The position numbers and the translations under genes were made by a program. A stretch of 12,106 nt of DNA from Desulfatirhabdium sp040755275 (GTDB lineage: Bacteria; Desulfobacterota; Desulfobacteria; Desulfobacterales; Desulfatirhabdiaceae). Where the stretch lies: assembly GCA_040755275.1 (NCBI GenBank), contig JBFMBE010000106.1, positions 1 through 12,106 of the forward strand, given 5' to 3'. The notes beneath the pieces are model-generated. The model was given only the letters and a program-made list of their open reading frames with translations. It was not told the origin of the DNA and did no database searches. The number at the start of each line of letters is the position of its first letter. The stretch's first letter is position 1. Below, one piece after another: positions 1 to 6,829 of this stretch.

Positions 1-29
1 GTTTATTGTTTGGCCATCCGTCCGATCCT

Positions 30-264
30 ACGAGCTCGGGCGGCTGAGTTTTTTCGCAGCAGCGAAAAAGGTTCCCCAGCCACCCCGCGACTCGACAGAA
101 ACGCCCTGACTTTTTGCGGGGCCATCATCCTTGATGGTCCCGCAAAAAGTCAGGCCCCTGGATTGACCCGCAGGAAGGCGGGTGAATTTTGCTCAGCAGC
201 AAAAAAGGCGTATGCCCCGCCATGGGACGATTCCGGGGCTTTCCGACTTGTTGCGAAACAATCA
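30..264. repeat. Composite palindromic repeat R1
   Basis: Two abutting units lie head to head. The left unit (30-127) matches 11540-11637 base for base without gaps, with about seven substitutions over 98 positions by my reading. The right unit runs from TGATGGTCCCGCAAAAAGTC (132-151) to a decayed end at 245-264 (GACTTGTTGCGAAACAATCA), which matches the complement of the terminal core at about 16 of 20 positions. Inside it, 170-227 shares the 'GCAGGAAGGCGG' and 'AAAAGGCGTATGCCCCGCCATG' blocks with R5 and R7. No coding potential is credible here. It fills the region upstream of the hybrid kinase, so it may influence that gene's 5' end. Confidence 0.8.
105..154. repeat. Long hairpin at centre of R1
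   Basis: Arms 105-127 and 132-154 pair over 23 positions with a single G-T wobble (121 with 138) around a 4-base loop, TCCT. The core arm is GACTTTTTGCGGGGCCATCA and its complement. The same hairpin with loop TGAC recurs at 11618-11661 and 11936-11977. It has no U-tract after the stem, so it is not a standard intrinsic terminator, though as RNA it would be very stable on either strand. Confidence 0.85.
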
Positions 265-268
265 TCTT

Positions 269-297
269 TTGGCCCTTCTGACTTCTGTTCTTATATG
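269..297 (+). promoter_or_regulatory. Possible sigma-70-type promoter for the kinase operon
   Basis: TTGGCC (269-274) and TATATG (292-297) are separated by 17 bases; each matches its consensus at four of six positions. Initiation would fall around 304 and leave a leader of about 20 bases carrying the AAGGAAA ribosome site. The match is modest and the call is an inference from spacing. It lies just after the decayed end of R1, the first non-repeat DNA before the gene. Confidence 0.22.
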
Positions 298-325
298 CAA
301 TGACGCATTCAAGGAAAAAGACATC

Positions 326-2227
326 ATGGAACAAGACCTGTTTCGAATGATGATGGAAAGCCTCAATGCCGTTGTATACGTTACGGATGCTGAAACGAAC
401 AAGGTGTTGTATGCAAACCCCGCGTTGAAGAAGAAATTGCCCGTCGACCCGGTGGGCCAGGTGTGTTGGAAGACACTCTACCCGGAATCGAAGGGCCCCT
501 GCCCTCTGTGTTCGGCTTCGAAACCACTCGACCCGAATGGCATACCTGAAAACGTTTCTGTCTGGGATCGACCCGATGCCCGAGAAGAACGATGGCACCG
601 CCATATCAACGAGGTCTTGGAGATTCCCGGCGGGCGCCAGGTCCGTTTCACCATTGCCTTCGATATTCACGATAAGGTTCTTGGTGAATTCAAACTCCGA
701 GAACAGATGGCGTTCTACGATCAATTGATCGAAAACTCACCCGTAGCCATCGTCATCTCCGGACTCGACGGCAACATCGTCCGAATCAATCAGGAATTCA
801 CGAGGCTCTTTGGGTATACGCTGGATGAGGTTCGTGGTAAAAATATCAGCGCGCTGCTGGCACCGGAAGGTCTCGAAAAGGAGGCCCACACCCTTCGGAG
901 CCAGATCGCCAATGGACAACGGATTCATGTCGAAACCAAGCGGAAAAACAAATTCGGTCAGTCGATCGATGTCGCCGTAACGGGTTCTCCTTTATTGTCG
1001 GGCAATCGTCTGGTCGGCATCCAGGCCGTCTATATGGACATTTCCAGTCGCAAGGAAGCCGAGATGGAAAAGGCGCGGCTGGAGATGCAGTTGATTCAAG
1101 CCCAGAAGATGGAAGCGCTCGGAGTGTTGGCCGGAGGCATCGCCCACGATTTCAACAACATCCTGGGAGCGATCATGGGATTTGGGCAAATGGCCTTGAT
1201 GGACGCCCAGAAAGGCATCGCCAAACCCCATGACCTTACCCAGATTTTGAAGTCTGCCGAAAGAGCGAAACAGCTTGTCAAACAAATTCTAATGTTCAGC
1301 AGGCGGGTCAGTCCAGAGCTTCGGTTGATTCAATTGAACGATGTCATCCGACAGAGTCTCATGTTACTTGAACGTACCCTTCCCAAAATGGTGACGATCG
1401 AAAAGAGGCTTCAGCCGGATTTGGGTTTGATTCATGCTGATTCGACTCAGATCGATCAGATCATCATGAATCTGGGAACCAATGCAGCCGATGCCATGCC
1501 GAATGGTGGAGTGCTGCGCTATGAAACCCGAATGGAACAGGTGGATGAAAACCGGCAATTCAATGGATTGAAAATCAATCCCGGTTCCTATGTGGTTCTC
1601 CAGGTATCGGATACTGGTTGCGGCATGGATGGCAAGACGGTTCGCCATATTTTCGATCCGTTTTTTACGACGAAAGGGATTGGAAAAGGCACCGGTCTGG
1701 GGTTGTCCACCGTCTTCGGCATCGTCAAGGGACATTCCGGCTATATTCAATGCAGCAGCGAACCCGGAAAAGGAACGGTCTTCAATCTGTATTTCCCGGC
1801 TCAATCCGGCCGTGAAGATGTATGCGACATCGTCGTCGAACCCATCCTCATCAACGAAAAGGACCACAGGACCATCCTCGTGGTCGATGACGATCCGTTT
1901 ATCCGGGAATTCTGTCAGGAAATCCTCGATCGACTCGGCTATAGGGTCCTTCTCTGTGAAAGCGGGGAGGAGGCCATCCAGATGTACCGTTCCAAACAGG
2001 AACCGATCGATCTGGTGATATTGGATTTGGGCATGCCGGGAATGGGCGGATATGCATGCCTCCAGCAACTTCTTAAGATCGACCCGAAGGTCAAGGTGCT
2101 GATTGCAAGCGGTTACGGCCCCATCGGTCATTCAGACCGGGCCATCGAAGCCGGTGCGAAGGGTTATATCGCCAAGCCCTATCGCATGGAATATCTGAAC
2201 AAAGCCATCCAGAAAATCTTGAACTGA
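326..2227 (+). CDS. Hybrid sensor histidine kinase: PAS-PAS-HisKA-HATPase-receiver
   Basis: A cytoplasmic hybrid two-component kinase of 633 residues with no membrane segment. Visible parts: an N-terminal PAS region (about 1-115) with a Cys cluster C47-x11-C59-x2-C62; a second PAS (about 130-245); a short helical linker; a HisKA H-box GGIAHDFNN with phospho-acceptor H274; an HATPase domain with N-box N382, G1 box DTGCGMD (429-435), F-box FDPFFTTK and G2 box GKGTGLGL (453-460); and a receiver domain (about 516-633) with acidic D521-D523, phospho-acceptor D567, S595 and K617. All catalytic residues are present. The start at 326 is preferred because AAGGAAA lies just upstream. A longer in-frame start at 182 would add 48 residues read from repeat R1. 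There is no output domain, so phosphate probably passes to another protein or is turned over internally. The signal is unknown; the Cys cluster suggests metal, haem or redox sensing (inference). It probably shares a transcript with the next gene, 68 bases away. Confidence 0.93.
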   Translation: MEQDLFRMMMESLNAVVYVTDAETNKVLYANPALKKKLPVDPVGQVCWKTLYPESKGPCPLCSASKPLDPNGIPENVSVWDRPDAREERWHRHINEVLEIPGGRQVRFTIAFDIHDKVLGEFKLREQMAFYDQLIENSPVAIVISGLDGNIVRINQEFTRLFGYTLDEVRGKNISALLAPEGLEKEAHTLRSQIANGQRIHVETKRKNKFGQSIDVAVTGSPLLSGNRLVGIQAVYMDISSRKEAEMEKARLEMQLIQAQKMEALGVLAGGIAHDFNNILGAIMGFGQMALMDAQKGIAKPHDLTQILKSAERAKQLVKQILMFSRRVSPELRLIQLNDVIRQSLMLLERTLPKMVTIEKRLQPDLGLIHADSTQIDQIIMNLGTNAADAMPNGGVLRYETRMEQVDENRQFNGLKINPGSYVVLQVSDTGCGMDGKTVRHIFDPFFTTKGIGKGTGLGLSTVFGIVKGHSGYIQCSSEPGKGTVFNLYFPAQSGREDVCDIVVEPILINEKDHRTILVVDDDPFIREFCQEILDRLGYRVLLCESGEEAIQMYRSKQEPIDLVILDLGMPGMGGYACLQQLLKIDPKVKVLIASGYGPIGHSDRAIEAGAKGYIAKPYRMEYLNKAIQKILN

Positions 2228-2295
2228 AGCGCGGAATGGTTGTTGGCCTTGCAACAAATCGAAAAACTCCAACCGTTCCTCATGGGAGAGAGGAA

Positions 2296-3258
2296 ATGAA
2301 ACCGGAAGAAAAAACCTTGCTCCTGCAATGGATGCCACGTATCGAAGGTGATGTCACGATTCACCTGACTCGAAGCGATCATCCTGCATCGAAGGAATTT
2401 GAAGCCTTCACCCAGGACCTCATCGATCTTGGGATGAAGGTGGACCTGCAGGTCGAACGGGAAGAAGGCGCTGTCCCACCCGTCATTCGCATCCATCCGC
2501 GCATCTGTTACCGAATCGTTCCGGAGGGACAAGAGCTGCCTCCTTTCCTCGAAGCGATCGCCTGGATCGCGGGCGGCAGTGCGCCTGCGATCGACCCGGT
2601 GGCGGCCGCCCGCATCGGATCCATCCAGCTTCCGGCCTTGTTTCGGCTGTTTGTGGCAAACGCATGTCCCCATTGCCCGAAGGCCGTCCGTCAACTGATT
2701 GCGCTGTGCCTGAATGCCGAACCGGTCTATCTCGATATTGTCGATGCCTTCCGGTTTGCATCCGCAGAAGATCGCATTCAATCGGTTCCGACGCTGGTTC
2801 TGGAAGGCGGATTTCGATGGAGCGGTGCCATCGATCTGCAGGAAGTGATCGATACCGCAGTCAACCGAGACCCCATGGGAATCGGGCTTCAAAGTCTGGA
2901 AAATCTGGTATCGGATGGCCAGGCCGACCGGATTGTCGGTTTGATGAAGGCGCACCGAGGCATCCCACCCGCTTTTGTCGATTTGCTGGTGCACCCACAA
3001 TGGCAGATTCGTTTGGGAGCCATGGTAACTGTCGAAACCCTGGCAGCCGACATGCCCGAGCTCGCTCGGATGCTTGCCGATCCGATCTGGTCGAGGTTTT
3101 CAAACGTCGAGGACCGAATCAAGGGCGATCTTCTGTATGTGATGGGAGAGATCGGTGCAGACGACTATCGCGACCGCATCCTCGATTTCCTCAGCCGGGA
3201 GACGAACCCCGAAGTGATCGAGGCGGCACAAGAAGCTTTGGAAAAGATCGGGGGATAG
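2296..3258 (+). CDS. Tandem thioredoxin-fold protein with CPHC motif and C-terminal HEAT-like repeats
   Basis: A 320-residue soluble protein. The first half resembles the double thioredoxin fold of protein disulfide oxidoreductases and the AhpF N-terminal domain: fold 1 (about 15-105) has no CxxC, while fold 2 (about 115-190) carries C124-P-H-C127 followed by a cis-Pro site in SVPTLV (P165). The second half (about 205-320) is helical with HEAT-like repeats, for example around 226-250 and 276-318. Such helical repeats usually bind protein partners. The start at 2296 is chosen because GGGAG (2284-2288) and AGGA (2291-2294) lie just upstream; the in-frame start at 2236 has no good ribosome site. 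The likely role is dithiol-disulfide exchange on a partner held by the HEAT region. Its position right behind the hybrid kinase suggests that kinase or its target (inference). Redox activity is not shown by sequence alone, and I have no gene name for it. Confidence 0.85.
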   Translation: MKPEEKTLLLQWMPRIEGDVTIHLTRSDHPASKEFEAFTQDLIDLGMKVDLQVEREEGAVPPVIRIHPRICYRIVPEGQELPPFLEAIAWIAGGSAPAIDPVAAARIGSIQLPALFRLFVANACPHCPKAVRQLIALCLNAEPVYLDIVDAFRFASAEDRIQSVPTLVLEGGFRWSGAIDLQEVIDTAVNRDPMGIGLQSLENLVSDGQADRIVGLMKAHRGIPPAFVDLLVHPQWQIRLGAMVTVETLAADMPELARMLADPIWSRFSNVEDRIKGDLLYVMGEIGADDYRDRILDFLSRETNPEVIEAAQEALEKIGG

Positions 3259-3283
3259 CCAAAAGCATCAGCCCTTCAACGAA

Positions 3284-3408
3284 GACGGCTTCGTAAAAAG
3301 GCCGGATGCTGTGTCGTGCTGCATCCCTCGTCATTGCGGCGTACGTTTCAGTACGCCTCATTCCTCGGGATTTGCACTCCTTGCCTGCGGCCTTTTTTCG
3401 AAGCCGTC
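3284..3408. repeat. MITE-like element R2 (125 bp, terminal inverted repeats)
   Basis: The ends are inverted repeats of about 21 bases: GACGGCTTCGTAAAAAGGCC at the left and the complement of GACGGCTTCGAAAAAAGGCC at the right, with one mismatch. Two inner hairpins are visible: GGATGC (3304-3309) with GCATCC (3321-3326), and GGCGTAC (3338-3344) with GTACGCC (3351-3357). A second copy lies in opposite orientation at 11989-12106 with only two differences over the 118 bases shared. It sits between convergent genes, and each strand offers a GC stem followed by a T run (CGGCCTTTTTT, or CGGCCTTTTTA on the other strand), so it may also work as a bidirectional terminator (inference). Confidence 0.85.
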
Positions 3409-3449
3409 CATATGATGGACTTTTTGCGACACCATCAACGAAGCCGTCA
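3409..3449. repeat. Half-element of the repeat family at the epimerase 3' end
   Basis: GACTTTTTGCGACACCATCA (3418-3437) matches the shared terminal core with two changes and is followed by ACGAAGCCGTCA, the complement of the R2 end motif. The last bases supply the TGA stop of the epimerase gene on the minus strand. It looks like the remnant of a second element next to R2. Confidence 0.65.
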
Positions 3450-4427
3450 TCCTTTTTTCTGACGAATGTCCTCGATGACCTGCCGCAAAATTTCATCCAG
3501 GTCCGTCTTCGGCATATATCCGATCAACCGGTGGATTTTTTCGATACTGGGCACGCGGCGCTGCATGTCCTCGAAATCCCTTCCGAAAGCTTTTTCATAG
3601 GGAATGCAGGTGATCGTCGAAGACGATCCGGTCATGGCCACAATCCGCCTTGCAAGCTCTCCGATAGAAATCTCCTGCGTTCCGCCGACATTGAACACCT
3701 GCCCGACAGCCTCTTCCCGTTCCATCAAACCAACCAGAGCACCTGCCACATCCTTGACATAGGTGAAGGTTCGAGTTTGCGTCCCATCCCCATAAACGGT
3801 GATGGGTTCGTTGTGAAGCGCCTGGGTGACGAAACGCGGGATCACCATTCCGTAGGCACCCGTCTGACGAGGTCCGACCGTATTGAACAGACGGGTGATG
3901 ACGACCTTCAGGTCATGTGTCCGGTGATAGGCCAGCGCCGTGAATTCGTCCATGAGCTTGGATGCTGCATAACTCCAACGGAATTTGCTCGACGGACCGT
4001 AGATGATGTTGTCGGTCTCAACGAGGGGAGCATGCAGGTGTTTTCCATAGACTTCCGACGTCGATGCGATGAGCACCTTTTTCTTGAATTTGTTGCAGAG
4101 CTCAAGGACCTTTTCCGTTCCCTGAATGTTGATCCGAATGGACTCGAGCGGCTTCTCGAGGATGAGACGAACACCGACGGCTGCAGCCAGATGAAACACC
4201 CAGTCGCAGGTCCCGGTCAGTTCCAGCATCACCTCGTGGTTGAGAATCGTGTCAATGGTGACGAAAAATCGGTTCCGATACCGCTCTTCATCCATGAGAA
4301 ACCGGATGTTGTCCATGGAACCGGTCGACAGGTCGTCGATGATGTACACCTCATCGCCTCGTTCGAGGCACAGCTCCGCCAGATGGGAACCGATGAAGCC
4401 GGCTCCACCGGTAATCAGAATTTTCAT
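3447..4427 (-). CDS. NAD-dependent nucleotide-sugar epimerase/dehydratase (extended SDR)
   Basis: A cytoplasmic extended short-chain dehydrogenase/reductase of 326 residues, full length for the family. The N-terminal Rossmann motif GGAGFIG (7-13) binds NAD, D31-D32 follow the second strand, and the catalytic set is S122-S124 with Y153-x3-K157 in WSYAASK. The C-terminal half has the substrate-side motifs TRLFNTVGPRQ (178-188), VYGDGTQTRTFTYVKDV (211-227) and RRVPSIEKIHRLIGY (290-304), typical of UDP-sugar enzymes such as UDP-glucose 4-epimerase or UDP-glucuronate decarboxylase. I cannot choose between these activities, so no symbol is given. AAGGA lies about 8 bases before the ATG. No glycosyltransferases are nearby, so the pathway (envelope polysaccharide precursor) is inferred from the family. 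The TGA stop is formed by repeat sequence (TGACGGCTTCG). Confidence 0.92.
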   Translation of the reverse strand: MKILITGGAGFIGSHLAELCLERGDEVYIIDDLSTGSMDNIRFLMDEERYRNRFFVTIDTILNHEVMLELTGTCDWVFHLAAAVGVRLILEKPLESIRINIQGTEKVLELCNKFKKKVLIASTSEVYGKHLHAPLVETDNIIYGPSSKFRWSYAASKLMDEFTALAYHRTHDLKVVITRLFNTVGPRQTGAYGMVIPRFVTQALHNEPITVYGDGTQTRTFTYVKDVAGALVGLMEREEAVGQVFNVGGTQEISIGELARRIVAMTGSSSTITCIPYEKAFGRDFEDMQRRVPSIEKIHRLIGYMPKTDLDEILRQVIEDIRQKKG

Positions 4428-4498
4428 GAATGGTTCCTTGTTGCGGCCGTTTGAATGGGATACCGGCCGTGTTGATTTTCACGATACATACGACAAAA

Positions 4499-4578
4499 CC
4501 GCAGAAAGTCGCTATCACTGATTTCTATCTCACCCTGACCTCCAGCAGGAGGACGTGTGATATGTTGCGAAATCATCA
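4499..4578. repeat. Short degenerate repeat R3
   Basis: CCGCAGAAAGTCGCTATC (from 4499) lines up with 9980-9997 of R5, and CTCCAGCAGGA (4540-4550) lines up with the same motif at 10021-10031. The right end GATATGTTGCGAAATCATCA (4559-4578) matches the terminal core at about 14 of 20 positions. It is therefore an old, internally deleted copy of the R5 type. It fills most of the gap between epimerase and aminopeptidase, and its right end is one base from the aminopeptidase stop codon. Confidence 0.55.
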
Positions 4579-4579
4579 A

Positions 4580-5782
4580 TCATCCATCCAGAAACAAGCC
4601 ATCCTGGTAAATCACGACCGACTGTCCTCCTTCCAGCTTGGCAGTCACCCGTTTGGGTTCCGTGTTGACGAGGTCCCAATGGAGGGCCGAGTCGTTGAAG
4701 CCCAATGCCTTTTTCAGCTTCGGGGTCAGATCCGCCTGATTTCCGCTGTAGTTATCGGCATATGAAGAACCGAGGGCGATATGGCAATTGCCGTATTCTC
4801 CACCGAAATTTTCGTCGAACAGGGTATTGGCCATGAAACGGTCGATCCGGGAAAAGCGCTTGTCCGTCAGCGAAAATTCCCCGACCCTGCATGCGCCGAC
4901 GTCAATGGCTATCTGCTTGCGTAGAAAATCCTCCCCCACTTCAGCAGATGCTTGAACCACTTGCCCCTTTCTAAATTCCAATCGAATGCCCTGTACGATA
5001 TTGCCGCTTCGATAGGAAGGTTGATCGGAATAATAGATGCCTGTGGTTCCCCGCCAGTCCGGAGAAAGGAAAAGCTCGAAGCTGGGGATGTTGTGTCCCG
5101 TCACCCCGATCCATCGCCTGCATTTCCCCGGCGTAATGGTCAAATCCATGTGCTCCGATTCGATTCGATAAGACGCGACATCGAGGTGGTTCATCCAGTT
5201 CTTGAGGGAGGCCGCTCTACGGTATATCCGTTTCCATTCGACGAGTGGATCGGGTTGGTCCAGGAAACAGGCCTTCACGATCTGATCTGCATAGGTTTGG
5301 ATGTCGATACCAGCCTGATCGGCTTGCTCCTGTGTCGGATAAGCGCACAAGGTCCATCCGAAAAGCCCCTGCTGTTCCCTTTCCGTACTGATATCCCGAA
5401 GCCGTTTCCGTGACAACAGGCTTTTTCCGATTCGGGAAGGCTCGATGTGTTTCAAGTGGGTGATCGATTCCGGAGCCAAGAGTGCGATCGCACCGTTCAG
5501 ATTGCGATACAACTCTTCATCTCCAGGGGCGATGAAAGTCAGTTGGCGTGATCCGGAACGGGTATAAAACGATTTTTCCATGTTCGGGGTCGGCAGCATC
5601 CGCGCGACGGGGTGGAAGCCTTCCTCCAAGATCATGTCGTAGAGAATTTCCATCAGGCCGATGGCTGGCCGGTCGAAACGGATCAGAACGATGTCGTTTT
5701 TTCGAAAGGGAGCGGTTCGAGCCGTCTTCAGCCCCCAGATCAGGATTTGGGCATAGCGCTGCAATTGTTCTTCGGTAAACAT
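4580..5782 (-). CDS. M29-family metallo-aminopeptidase
   Basis: A cytoplasmic leucyl-type aminopeptidase of the M29 family (PepS/AmpS/AmpT group), 400 residues, the usual length. It removes N-terminal residues from peptides using a two-metal centre. Candidate ligands and catalytic residues are all present: E236 in NIPSFELFLSP, E302 in VGEFSL, H334 in GNCHIALG, Y341, and H368 and D370 in ALHWDLV. The N-terminal 200 residues form the less conserved domain for substrate access. The start at 5782 is supported by GGAGGGG six to eight bases upstream; an in-frame ATG at 5806 has no ribosome site. It follows the small conserved gene by 27 bases, so the two are almost certainly co-transcribed. Its job is probably peptide turnover; no specific substrate can be read from the sequence. 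Confidence 0.92.
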   Translation of the reverse strand: MFTEEQLQRYAQILIWGLKTARTAPFRKNDIVLIRFDRPAIGLMEILYDMILEEGFHPVARMLPTPNMEKSFYTRSGSRQLTFIAPGDEELYRNLNGAIALLAPESITHLKHIEPSRIGKSLLSRKRLRDISTEREQQGLFGWTLCAYPTQEQADQAGIDIQTYADQIVKACFLDQPDPLVEWKRIYRRAASLKNWMNHLDVASYRIESEHMDLTITPGKCRRWIGVTGHNIPSFELFLSPDWRGTTGIYYSDQPSYRSGNIVQGIRLEFRKGQVVQASAEVGEDFLRKQIAIDVGACRVGEFSLTDKRFSRIDRFMANTLFDENFGGEYGNCHIALGSSYADNYSGNQADLTPKLKKALGFNDSALHWDLVNTEPKRVTAKLEGGQSVVIYQDGLFLDG

Positions 5783-5809
5783 GCAATCCCCTCCGATATG
5801 GTACAAGGT

Positions 5810-6112
5810 TCATGGAAGGTCGTTTTGAGCGGCAGGGTTTCCATTTTCCGAATGATGGTGGGCATGGTCCTTGAGAAAGAGCCTGTGGTATTCGTTTTCA
5901 CTCAGGTGGGCCTTCAGGATGCGATTGACGGTCTCGAAAAGCTCTTCGAGTTCGGCGTTCGTCATCTTGCGGACCAGATGCTGCATCAAGACGTCGTCGG
6001 AAAACTTCTGCAGGTAATAGATCACCGTGTTCTCGTCGGTTTCCCGGTCCAACCCGAAACCGACAAGGCCTGTATAGGTTTCGACAAATCGATGGGAATG
6101 AAGTGAATTCAT
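5810..6112 (-). CDS. Small conserved acidic protein of unknown function
   Basis: A 100-residue soluble protein with no signal peptide or membrane segment. The core (about 8-82) is mostly helical and acidic, with an ETYTGLVGFGLDRETDENT segment, a YYLQKFSDD segment and a C-terminal LSENEYHRLFLKDH motif. The tail is His-rich (DHAHHH, 82-87). I recall similar short proteins, annotated only as cytoplasmic protein, in Desulfobacterota, but I cannot assign a function. The start is supported by AAAGGA about 6 bases upstream. It lies 27 bases ahead of the M29 aminopeptidase gene and probably shares its message. A role as partner, adaptor or metal carrier for the peptidase is only a guess. The truncated repeat R4 lies directly upstream of its ribosome site. 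Confidence 0.8.
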   Translation of the reverse strand: MNSLHSHRFVETYTGLVGFGLDRETDENTVIYYLQKFSDDVLMQHLVRKMTNAELEELFETVNRILKAHLSENEYHRLFLKDHAHHHSENGNPAAQNDLP

Positions 6113-6125
6113 AGGGATTCCTTTT

Positions 6126-6173
6126 TGATGGAGCCGTAAAAAGTCGATTTCTCTCTCAAAAGCCGCGCCATGC
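6126..6173. repeat. Truncated repeat R4 upstream of the small gene
   Basis: TGATGGAGCCGTAAAAAGTC (6126-6145) matches the terminal core TGATGGCCCCGCAAAAAGTC with three changes. CTCAAAAG...CGCCATGCT (to 6173) then matches part of the block at 10081-10111 in R5. The middle of the element is missing. Its outer end is only a few bases upstream of the AAAGGA ribosome site of the gene at 5810-6112. The remaining bases up to 6222 show nothing that I recognise. Confidence 0.55.
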
Positions 6174-6222
6174 TATCCCAAACGGATGGGGGAATCAATG
6201 CCATAAGCGAGCTCTTCGGACA

Positions 6223-6822
6223 TCAGAGGATCGTTTCCCACCGAAACACCGGCCTGGTAGCCCGAATGGCAACCGAGACAAGGTGGTCCATCCGACGTTC
6301 CTGATAAACCGAGAACATCTCGTGATCCACCCGTAGATGCAGGCAATCCGGTGAACAGGATTCGAGACGGCATCGGGACAGCCCTTTCAATCCGATGCTT
6401 ACAGCCTTGAGCGTGGCTTCCTTTGCTGTCCAAAGACGGAAGAACCGCTCGAACCGCTCGATTTCAGCCAGCATATCCCATTCGGCACCGTATCCAATCA
6501 GATCGAACATGCCGTCGGCCATCGGACGGATGCGCTCGATGTCGATGCCGACGGCGTGGGCATGTACAATGCCTGCAACCGCATGTGGTTTATGGGAAAC
6601 GGACCAGAAAAAACCCCGCTCCGCAAGCGGTACGCCGTCTTCGGTCTTGGGGAACGTAGGATCATCGATTCCGAGATGCCTGGCGGATATTCGTGCGGCC
6701 TCCCGGGCCATTCTGCTGAGGTAAGTGTTTTGTTCTCTTCCCCGCCGAAGCGTCAAGGGCATCTCCAACATCAGGACAACGGCGAGTGGAGAAAACGGCG
6801 GGGATTCATGAGCTCCGGTCAT
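6223..6822 (-). CDS. Sfp-type 4'-phosphopantetheinyl transferase
   Basis: Transfers 4'-phosphopantetheine from CoA to a serine of acyl or peptidyl carrier proteins, making them active. The 199-residue length is normal to slightly short for the Sfp/AcpT group. The diagnostic motifs are present: SVSHKPH (74-80), G92-I-D94-I-E96 as the Mg-binding motif, and W131-T-A-K134-E135-A with the following LKA. The start at 6822 is 7 bases after the stop of the acyl-CoA synthetase gene; an in-frame ATG at 6885 would overlap that gene by 56 bases. The ribosome site is weak (GAGCTGAG), so translation probably depends on coupling to the upstream gene. No carrier protein, polyketide or peptide synthetase gene lies in the window, so its target is elsewhere. 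Several cysteines (151, 156, 160) in the C-terminal part are not a known feature of the family. Confidence 0.9.
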   Translation of the reverse strand: MTGAHESPPFSPLAVVLMLEMPLTLRRGREQNTYLSRMAREAARISARHLGIDDPTFPKTEDGVPLAERGFFWSVSHKPHAVAGIVHAHAVGIDIERIRPMADGMFDLIGYGAEWDMLAEIERFERFFRLWTAKEATLKAVSIGLKGLSRCRLESCSPDCLHLRVDHEMFSVYQERRMDHLVSVAIRATRPVFRWETIL

Positions 6823-6829
6823 GAACGAC

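Noticed and set aside
105..154. Intrinsic terminator
   Set aside because: The stem is long and lacks a following T run on either strand. It lies upstream of, not after, the kinase operon.
182..325. N-terminal extension of the hybrid kinase
   Set aside because: The 48 extra codons are mostly repeat R1 sequence, and a good ribosome site precedes the ATG at 326.
1364..2131. Minus-strand open frame of 255 codons opposite the kinase
   Set aside because: It is a shadow of the HATPase and receiver region with no domain of its own.
3306..4454. Plus-strand open frame of 382 codons opposite the epimerase
   Set aside because: It starts inside R2 and is antisense to a full-length SDR with all catalytic residues.
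6172..6222. Sixteen-codon minus-strand frame after the phosphopantetheinyl transferase
   Set aside because: It has no ribosome site of its own and is too short to support. It partly overlaps the R4 remnant.
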